DNA of 42,773 nt, taken from contig NZ_JAHKPK010000040.1 of assembly GCF_018860665.1 (NCBI RefSeq), forward strand, positions 106,384 to 149,156, written 5' to 3'. Shown here in pieces: positions 37,072 through 42,773 of the stretch. Origin of the DNA: Pacificibacter marinus (GTDB lineage Bacteria > Pseudomonadota > Alphaproteobacteria > Rhodobacterales > Rhodobacteraceae). The position numbers and the translations under genes are program-made. Below the pieces are notes generated by a model. That model did no database searches. It had not been told where the DNA came from and was given only the letters and a program-made list of their open reading frames with translations. Position 1 is the stretch's first letter. Each line of letters starts with the position of its first letter.

Positions 37072-37821
37072 TTAGTACGCGCCGGACAGCAAAGTGCCGC
37101 CACCGGGAACGCGTGTATCAAGATCAAGTTCTTTGAGCATCTGCCATGTCGTGGCGATTGCTGCGGTGACGACAGGCTTACCAGTGATTGCCTCGGCCAT
37201 AGACACTGCAGCCAACGATGGCATTTGCACACAGGCGGACAACACAATCGCGTCGACGTCATCTGCTTTCAACCGCTTCGCGATCTCAGGCAAATTCATT
37301 GGATCATGTGCTGCGACGGCCAAATTGTCTTGGATTTCAAGCGCGATATAATCGACGACTTCGATGCCTTCGTCGCGAATGTATTCCACAACCATTTCAG
37401 TCAATGGCTTCATGTAAGGCGCAATCAAAGCAACCTTTTTGGCACCAAGCGCGCGGATACCATCAACCAATGCACCAGCAGAGGTGACAACAGGAGCAGC
37501 GCCACCGTTGTCAGCAGCAACACCAGCAAGACGTTCGCCAGAAACGCGGTGATAGCCTTTGCCCATGGACATAATCGCCACGAGGCAGGCGTAGCCCATT
37601 ACGTCAACCTTGGCATCAGAAAGTTCAAGCGCACAGCGATCGCTATCCCCATCCATCTTTGCCAATTCCTCTTTGGTCACATGCTTCATCCGCATCCGTG
37701 CGGAATGAAACGTGAAACGCTCAGGGGCGATGGCTTCACGCGCTTTGAGCAGCGCGGGGATTTCTGTTTCCATGGTGACGTTAGAACTTGGCACGATTTG
37801 CCCGATACGAAAACTCTTCAT
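37072..37821 (-). CDS. nicE: Maleate cis-trans isomerase
   Basis: Converts maleate to fumarate, the last step before the TCA cycle. 249 residues, Asp/Glu racemase superfamily, with the two catalytic-type cysteines in MGYACLVAIM and VLSACVQMPSL and the N-terminal IGQIVPSSNVTMETEIP signature. The second ATG (37819-37821) is chosen because AAGGA is 8-9 bases upstream; an ATG three codons earlier is in frame. First gene of the nicEDXF operon. Confidence 0.92.
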   Translation of the reverse strand: MKSFRIGQIVPSSNVTMETEIPALLKAREAIAPERFTFHSARMRMKHVTKEELAKMDGDSDRCALELSDAKVDVMGYACLVAIMSMGKGYHRVSGERLAGVAADNGGAAPVVTSAGALVDGIRALGAKKVALIAPYMKPLTEMVVEYIRDEGIEVVDYIALEIQDNLAVAAHDPMNLPEIAKRLKADDVDAIVLSACVQMPSLAAVSMAEAITGKPVVTAAIATTWQMLKELDLDTRVPGGGTLLSGAY

Positions 37822-37866
37822 GATTCTCATCCTTGCTGGCTTGGGTTGACCTGAGGATTAATTACA

Positions 37867-37899
37867 ACTTGGTATAATTACAAGTCTGAATAATTATTC
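37867..37899. promoter_or_regulatory. Operator-like inverted repeats upstream of nicE
   Basis: ACTTG...CAAGT imperfect repeat at 37867-37885 and the palindrome GAATAATTATTC at 37888-37899, 46-79 bases upstream of nicE and downstream of the TetR gene stop. Possible TetR operator for the nicEDXF operon. AT-rich, so only moderately convincing. Confidence 0.4.
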
Positions 37900-37943
37900 C
37901 AGCGACAGATGCACAGAAATTAAGCAACAGTCGAAATGCGTGA

Positions 37944-38618
37944 TTACGGCAGTGGCGCCTTAAGACCCGCTGACAAGAACGCAGTCAGATGATCCAACAT
38001 TGCCACCTGCCCTACATCGCCGATTTGGCCATCAGTCAAGTCATTGAGCCGTCCAAGATCATTGAGCATGAACATGTAGGTGCCAACGAGAAAGGCCATG
38101 CGCACGGAAATCACGTCTTTGGGAATATCAGGCAATACGTCACACAATGCATCAATGTACCGCTTGACAGACGCGTCATAGACTTCGCTGCGCAGGTGCA
38201 AGGCATGTTCATCCAGCTCAGAATGCAGGCGCGCCTGCAATCGCACAAATGCTGCGCCATTGGGACCAGAATACTTCATATCCCATTGAGGCTTAAGGTA
38301 ACTTCGTATGATACCCTCAACATTCAAATGTGATTTTTGAGCCAAAAGTTTATCTAAAGAAACGTGACGAGCAGCAGAAATCACCAAGCCGCGACGACGC
38401 ACAACCTCGTCAAACAGATCTTGCTTTGACCCAAAGTAATACCGCACAAGCGCTTGATTAACCCCCGCGCCCGTCGCGATATCGCGCACTTTGGCGCCAT
38501 TAAAGCCAGCTTGTGAAAAGATAAGCTCCGCTTGATCTAGGATCACATCTCGCAGCTCAACGCCCTCTTTGGGGCGTCCCGGCTTGCGTCGCGTTGTCTC
38601 TTGTATGCTATCCGCCAC
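37944..38618 (-). CDS. TetR-family regulator of the nic cluster
   Basis: 224 residues from the GTG at 38616-38618 (a TTG four codons earlier is also possible; neither has a clear ribosome site). N-terminal helix-turn-helix: LRDVILDQAELIFSQAGFNGA then RDIATGAGVNQALVRYYFGSKQDLF, preceded by a basic KPGRPKEG tail. The C-terminal helical domain binds an effector. Lies between nicE and divergent nicC. In Pseudomonas the TetR protein NicS controls nicAB; here a TetR gene lies beside nicC and nicE instead. Confidence 0.88.
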   Translation of the reverse strand: MADSIQETTRRKPGRPKEGVELRDVILDQAELIFSQAGFNGAKVRDIATGAGVNQALVRYYFGSKQDLFDEVVRRRGLVISAARHVSLDKLLAQKSHLNVEGIIRSYLKPQWDMKYSGPNGAAFVRLQARLHSELDEHALHLRSEVYDASVKRYIDALCDVLPDIPKDVISVRMAFLVGTYMFMLNDLGRLNDLTDGQIGDVGQVAMLDHLTAFLSAGLKAPLP

Positions 38619-38838
38619 GTCACTGCCCAATTACAAATATTTCATCCATTTTGACAGTCGGCCCTCTGAAACTCAAGCCTCTATATTATACAAAATATTA
38701 ATTAATGGCGTTATTCCGTCGAGAAATCATGCCTATCAACAATGCAGCCTTTCGATATCCACATTCATCTCTACTGCAGGCCATAGCCTATTTTTTAAGC
38801 ATTTTTCTCTTTCAAATGACTGTTTGAAACATAGGCTT

Positions 38839-38881
38839 TTGACTTTTGGTCAGTCTTGGATAATTGTTGGCATACAAACAA
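38839..38881 (+). promoter_or_regulatory. nicC promoter with shared operator-like motif
   Basis: -35 like TTGACT (38839-38844), possible -10 TAATTG (38861-38866), and TTGTTGGCATACAAACAA (38864-38881) overlapping the -10. The TTGACT-to-operator distance of 19 bases is nearly that of the TRAP promoter (18). The nicC ATG is 26 bases downstream. Confidence 0.55.
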
Positions 38882-38892
38882 ATTGATTCTGA

Positions 38893-40050
<1,158 letters not shown>

Positions 40051-40059
40051 AATTAAAAG

Positions 40060-40086
40060 CGGCCCCTGAAACGGGGCCGTTTTTTT
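40060..40086 (+). terminator. Rho-independent terminator of nicC
   Basis: CGGCCCC, short loop, GGGGCCG followed by seven T, starting 10 bases after the nicC stop. Textbook intrinsic terminator. Confidence 0.92.
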
Positions 40087-40368
40087 AATCAGCGTCGTGA
40101 AACTGATTCAGATTGAATACACTTTAGCCCATCATCCAGTCCTGAAAAATCATCTTATGAGTTAGGGGGTAGATAGGAACCCACCGATAGCAAAAGCGTG
40201 GAGCCCTTCTTTGTTGGGCCCCTGTCATAACAAGCTCGCTCAATCGGTTGGCGTCGGAAAAAGCGTATAAGTAGGCCCCGACCACTGAGCCTACCACTTT
40301 GAAGATGATCTGCCCCTGCAGTTAGATAAGCGCGCGAGCAACAACGCCTATCAAACCGTAACAGGTCT
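40087..40368. other. Gap between nicC terminator and mobile-element debris
   Basis: About 280 bases without a gene. Near its right end, AAACCGTAACAGGTCTAT (about 40355-40372) resembles the IS3 terminal repeat AAACCGTGACAGGTCCAT found at 42401-42418, so it may be a decayed IS3 end. Confidence 0.4.
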
Positions 40369-40646
40369 ATGCAGCATTATCTGTACCCAACTAAATTCAA
40401 ACGTGAAATGGCCCGCCAGATGAGCTCAGGAAAGCTCAGCATTGGTGACGTAGAAAAAGGCTGTCGGGTATCAAATAGGTCGGCCTATAAGTGGAGGCAA
40501 GTTTTCGGGGGGGGGGGCGCGGCCAAAGAAAAACGCCTAAAAAAAACAGCCACCACAAAAGGTATTCACTGAGATCATGGTCGACGACGAGAAGCCCAAA
40601 GTTGCGACACCCTTTGAAAAAATCACCTTGAAGCGTTGCGAGATAG
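40369..40646 (+). pseudogene. Transposase (HTH, orfA-like) fragment interrupted by mobile elements
   Basis: The frame from 40369 reads YPTKFKREMARQMSSGKLSI then VEKGCRVSNRSAYKWRQVF, a helix-turn-helix of transposase OrfA type. It meets a run of 11 G at 40507-40517 and then leaves the apparent frame; the continuing coding pattern (TEIMVDDEKPKVATPFEKIT, LKRCEIV) is in another frame up to the IS481-like end at 40647. So the gene is frameshifted and truncated by the insertion. Family uncertain (IS66-like or IS3-like OrfA). Confidence 0.55.
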
Positions 40647-40751
40647 TGTAGATATGTAGGGACTCTCGGGACACTTCCTGTAAATTACCCAATTTTGGGT
40701 GGAGGAAGTTTTTATGACGAACGAAGAACGTGACATTCAACGCAAGCTGAG
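40647..40751 (+). repeat. Left 105-bp inverted repeat (IS481-like 5' end)
   Basis: Carries the terminal repeat, the ribosome site GGAGG and the first residues (MTNEERDIQRKL) of a transposase gene, cut off after 105 bases. Followed by 26 unrelated bases and then the IS3 end at 40778. One mismatch to the right copy, at 40659. Confidence 0.8.
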
Positions 40752-40971
40752 GCCTCGCCATCCCCCCGAACTTCTTATGGACCTGTCGCGCTTTAGTGCC
40801 GCCCCAAGTGCTCGTTTAAGCCACCTTGCGTTCGAAAGCGACAGGGCTTTTCCAGCCCAATGCTGAGTGGCGACGGCGTGGATTTACGAGGCCGTTGATG
40901 TATTCGAAGATCGCCACCTCAGCCTTGCGTCGTGTCTCCCAAGGATGCCGCCAGATCAGCTCAGCCTTGAT

Positions 40972-41012
40972 CACTGCCTAGCAGGGTATTGCGCAGCAAT
41001 GTCCCGAGAAGG
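40972..41012 (+). repeat. 41-bp hairpin element, copy A
   Basis: Begins CACTGCCTA, core GCAGGGTATTGC-GCA-GCAATGTCCC, ends GAGAAGG. Deleting exactly 41 bases rejoins the minus-strand IS3 frame as FKT-IKAELIW. Opposite orientation to the transposase. Confidence 0.8.
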
Positions 41013-41284
41013 GGTTTTGAAGAACGTCTCAACAGCCGCGTTATCGTAGCAATTGCCCTTGCCAGACATTGATACCTTAAACCCGTGCTGGCGCAGGATG
41101 CATCGATAATCATGAGAACAGTATTGCGACCCGCGATCCGTGTGGTGGATGCAGCCTCTGGGCGGTGTTCTGAACGCAATGGCCATTTACAACGCACGGA
41201 TCGCCAAGTCCCGTTTCATCAGATTGCTGACCGCCCAGCCAATGACACGGCGTGAATGCAGGTCCAGAAGCGAGACCTTGTCCG

Positions 41285-41305
41285 CCATTGGTCCGAGGAC
41301 AATGG
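41285..41305. repeat. Possible further hairpin insertion (copy J)
   Basis: CCATTGGTCC pairs with GGACAATGG (one bulged base) around a 2-base loop at a point where the OrfB frame is disrupted between YLA and DLHSRR. The insert there would be about 37 bases, and it lacks the GCA entry motif of the others, so membership is doubtful. Confidence 0.4.
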
Positions 41306-41362
41306 TCGAGCGCAAGATAAAGCCAACCCTCCTGGGTCCAAACATAGCTGATGTCACCAGCC

Positions 41363-41403
41363 TGTTATCTGTCAGGGTATTGCGCAGCAATGTCCCGAGA
41401 AGA
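41363..41403 (+). repeat. 41-bp hairpin element, copy B
   Basis: Begins TGTTATCTG, same core as copy A, ends GAGAAGA. Removing 41 bases restores NQKW-AGDISYVW of OrfB. First and last bases (T...A) differ from the C...G of other copies but remain complementary. Confidence 0.8.
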
Positions 41404-41538
41404 CATTTCTGGTTCGGCGCGTTGGCGGTGAAGTCACGATCCAGCAGGTTTGGCGCAATGTTGAACTTGTGATTACTGTCGGTCGTGGCCTTATGTTTGC
41501 GGGTTCGCACACCGGATATGCCATTCTGGCCCAGTGAC

Positions 41539-41579
41539 GAGGGTTCCGCAAATGATCTGGGGGATCATTTGCCCGAGGG
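41539..41579 (+). repeat. Hairpin element with different stem, copy G
   Basis: Perfect 10-bp arms GCAAATGATC / GATCATTTGC around TGGGG (41548-41572), entered by nine bases plus GCA and followed by CCGAGGG, as in the 41-bp family. Removing 41 bases leaves OrfB in frame between RRVGR and QNGISGVRTRKHK. Confidence 0.65.
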
Positions 41580-41649
41580 ACACGGCCAACACGACGATGA
41601 CCCACATTCAAACCAATCTCCTTCAACTCTACGGTCATACGGGGGCGGC

Positions 41650-41690
41650 CACTCTCGGGACATTGCTACGCAATACCCTGACGTGCAGTG
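41650..41690 (-). repeat. 41-bp hairpin element, copy C
   Basis: Read on the minus strand: begins CACTGCACG, core TCAGGGTATTGC-GTA-GCAATGTCCC, ends GAGAGTG, so terminal CACT and AGTG are complementary. Removing it restores LGSY-GRPRMTVEL of OrfB. Confidence 0.82.
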
Positions 41691-41858
41691 CATAGCTGCC
41701 CAAGCTCAGGCGCGATTGTTCTTTAATGTGTGCCAACGTCACCATGTCAGACCGCTGTCTGCGGCTGGCAGGTCGGTTGCGATGCGCCCGCAAACCGCGC
41801 GGACTAACAGCCATAGCCCGACACATCAGTTCAATGGAAAATGCAGATCGGTGTTCTT

Positions 41859-41897
41859 CCCCTCTCATCGAAACTACGTTTCAATTGCCGGGCAGTG
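41859..41897 (-). repeat. Hairpin element with different stem, copy H
   Basis: Minus strand: begins CACTGCCCG-GCA, arms ATTGAAAC / GTTTCGAT around GTA, ends GAGAGGGG. Outer sequences match copies C/D while the stem is replaced by another complementary pair. Located between RFKFI and EHRSAFS of OrfB. Exact length 38-41 bases. Confidence 0.65.
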
Positions 41898-41935
41898 GAT
41901 AAACTTAAACCTCACGGCTTTTGGCTCGCAAAGAT

Positions 41936-41976
41936 CCCTCTCGGGACATTGCTACGCAATGCCCTGCCGGTCGACG
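41936..41976 (-). repeat. 41-bp hairpin element, copy D
   Basis: Minus strand: begins CGTCGACCG, core GCAGGGCATTGC-GTA-GCAATGTCCC, ends GAGAGGG. Removing 41 bases gives KKVTV-IFASQKP just after the frameshift site of the IS3 transposase. Confidence 0.82.
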
Positions 41977-42004
41977 CACCGTGACTTTTTTAGAATTTCC
42001 CTCT

Positions 42005-42049
42005 TTCACCGGGCAAGCCGTCCCCCGGACGGTTTGCATATCCGGATCA
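42005..42049. repeat. Hairpin element with different stem, copy I
   Basis: GCAAGCCGTCC / GGACGGTTTGC (11-bp arms, one wobble, 42013-42037) around CCC, inserted in OrfA between ENRIHK and REILKK; about 45 bases, in frame but bringing a stop codon. Enters with GCA after nine bases like the others; its tail differs (CATATCCGGA). Confidence 0.55.
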
Positions 42050-42181
42050 AGTCCTTGTGAATGCGGTTCTCACGTCGAAGCCGGTCATTCTCTTGGGCGA
42101 GGCTTAAATCCTCTTTTGACACGACATCCGTGTCTCGATGCGCCGTAATCCATTTGTTCAATGTCGACATGCCGACGCCCA

Positions 42182-42222
42182 CCTTCTCGGGACATTGCTG
42201 CGCAATACCCTGCCAGGCAATG
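42182..42222 (-). repeat. 41-bp hairpin element, copy E
   Basis: Minus strand: begins CATTGCCTG, core GCAGGGTATTGC-GCA-GCAATGTCCC, ends GAGAAGG. Removing 41 bases restores QVADD-LGVGMSTLNK of OrfA. Confidence 0.82.
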
Positions 42223-42310
42223 GATCATCAGCCACCTGCTTACGCGTCAGCCCACTGGTCAGCGCGATCCGCACTGCATCTTGGCGGAATTCGTCTGTCC
42301 GTTTCAGTCC

Positions 42311-42351
42311 CACTCTCGGGATCATGCTGCGCATAACCCTGCCGTGCCGTG
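42311..42351 (-). repeat. 41-bp hairpin element, copy F
   Basis: Minus strand: begins CACGGCACG, core GCAGGGTTATGC-GCA-GCATGATCCC, ends GAGAGTG. Inserted directly after the OrfA start codon (ATG-GGACTGAAACGG). Its inner stem has a T-A pair changed to A-T on both arms relative to the other copies. Confidence 0.82.
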
Positions 42352-42507
42352 CATAGTCCGTCTCTTTTGTTACAGTAAATGCTATCAAAGGAGCGGCATC
42401 AAACCGTGACAGGTCCATCCCGCCATCTATAAAAGCTGGATCTCCCAATCCCAAAATACTGGCATGCTTTGAGTACATTGACGATCTTCTCAGCATGCTG
42501 GAGCACT

Positions 42508-42612
42508 CTCAGCTTGCGTTGAATGTCACGTTCTTCGTTCGTCATAAAAACTTCCTCCACCCAAAATTGGGTAATTTACAGGAAGTGTCCCGAGAGTCCG
42601 TACATATCTACA
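42508..42612 (-). repeat. Right 105-bp inverted repeat (IS481-like 5' end)
   Basis: Inverted copy of 40647-40751. Its transposase frame (minus strand from 42555) continues through ACQYFGIGRSSFYRWRDG, a helix-turn-helix region, until it is interrupted by the IS3 end at 42417. The outer edge directly abuts the recombinase fragment. Confidence 0.8.
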
Positions 42613-42773
42613 GGAAAGGCGCAGGCACATGGGGGCGCTCTAAAATCATGGGCAACTGGAAACGCGGCACCGGTATTCTCAACAACGAGCTCTATATCGG
42701 CAATTTGGTTTGGGATCGCCAACACTTCATCAAAGACCCAGAACAGCAAAAACGCCAAGCTCGCCTGAACCCG
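42612..42773 (+). pseudogene. Serine recombinase middle fragment at window edge
   Basis: An open frame of 54 codons reads RSKIMGNWKRGTGILNNELY then IGNLVWDRQHFIKDPE and QQKRQARLNP, the recombinase domain of large serine recombinases. There is no start: the 5' part is cut off by the IS481-like repeat at 42612. The frame stays open to the window end. The 14.6-15.1 kb remnant is a C-terminal part of the same family, but the two cannot be shown to be one gene. Confidence 0.75.

Larger units (their letters stand above)
40778..42417 (-). pseudogene. IS3-family element, OrfAB transposase broken by hairpin insertions
   Basis: IS3-type ends TGGACCTGTC (40778) and its inverted partner (ending 42417). 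The minus strand encodes OrfA (GLKRTDEFRQDAVRIALTSG, MSTLNKWI) and OrfB with the DDE integrase core ([69 protein letters not shown]). An A6G slippery heptamer near 41989 fits the family's -1 frameshift. The frame is destroyed by at least nine short palindromic insertions, a nonsense codon in place of Lys (near 41185) and a one-base loss near 41916. No target duplication is evident at its ends. Confidence 0.85.
40647..42612. mobile_element. 1,966-bp unit bounded by 105-bp inverted repeats of an IS481-like 5' end
   Basis: The left repeat (40647-40751) and the right repeat (42508-42612, inverted) match at 104 of 105 positions. Each begins TGTAGATATGTA, contains ACTCTCGGGACACTTCCTG and includes the start of the same transposase frame (MTNEERDIQRKL). 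Terminal TGT fits IS481-family ends. Because both are the 5' end, the unit is not a normal element with left and right ends: two inverted copies lost their interiors, which are replaced by the IS3 copy. Right copy continues about 90 bases further (LQHAEKIVNVLKACQYFGIG) before the IS3. Confidence 0.75.

Noticed and set aside
40972-42351. The repeated hairpins could be a CRISPR array or integron attC sites
   Set aside because: Copies are unevenly spaced, occur in both orientations, and sit inside transposase codons rather than between spacers or cassettes; no cas or integrase gene is nearby.
40972-42351. The hairpins could be intrinsic terminators or in-frame protein insertions like Rickettsia palindromic elements
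   Set aside because: They lack T-runs, and 41 bases shifts the frame at every site.

Overview
The window looks like an accessory, catabolic part of a Roseobacter-group (Rhodobacterales) alphaproteobacterial genome. This is inferred from protein character, moderate GC, and the mix of ABC, TTT and TRAP uptake systems with aromatic/N-heterocycle catabolism; there is no rRNA or other phylogenetic marker. No RNA genes or CRISPR arrays were seen.

Layout. (1) 1-13.0 kb, minus strand: a catabolic operon with branched-chain-amino-acid-type ABC uptake (substrate-binding protein, two permeases, two ATPases), a VOC protein, two SDR dehydrogenases, a complete 2-oxoacid dehydrogenase complex (fused E1 alpha-beta, E2, start of E3), a shikimate-dehydrogenase-like protein and a succinate-semialdehyde-type aldehyde dehydrogenase. 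A divergent GntR/FCD regulator follows at 13.25-13.99 kb. The substrate is not evident. (2) 14.0-15.7 kb: a lone muconolactone isomerase gene next to the frameshifted C-terminus of a serine recombinase, i.e. an old integration scar. (3) 15.7-23.0 kb: a tripartite tricarboxylate-type transporter, then a two-component Rieske oxygenase/reductase pair of VanAB type with a TIM-barrel protein between them, and a MarR regulator. (4) 23.2-26.0 kb: molybdenum-cofactor helpers (MobA/MocA-like, XdhC-like) and a tartrate/D-malate-type dehydrogenase. (5) 26.8-40.05 kb: an aerobic nicotinate degradation cluster. A TRAP transporter probably imports the substrate. NicAB (molybdenum hydroxylase with a tri-haem tail) would make 6-hydroxynicotinate, NicC 2,5-dihydroxypyridine, NicX N-formylmaleamate, NicD maleamate, NicF maleate and NicE fumarate. 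MarR and TetR regulators are embedded, and XdhC/MobA would supply the cofactor to NicB.

(6) 40.3-42.77 kb: a nest of broken mobile elements. A remnant transposase gene is interrupted by a 1,966-bp unit bounded by 105-bp inverted repeats (both are the 5' end of an IS481-like element). Inside lies an IS3-family copy, and a serine recombinase fragment follows at the window edge.

The most unusual structure is inside that IS3 copy. It carries six 41-bp hairpin elements in both orientations. In each case removing exactly 41 bp rejoins a recognisable IS3 reading frame. Three more insertions (41539-41579, 41859-41897, about 42005-42049) have the same architecture but different complementary stem arms, and a tenth palindrome is possible. 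Together they look like a very small hairpin mobile element that inserts without target duplication. A second notable pattern is a shared operator-like motif upstream of nicA, nicC, the TRAP operon and the TTT operon.
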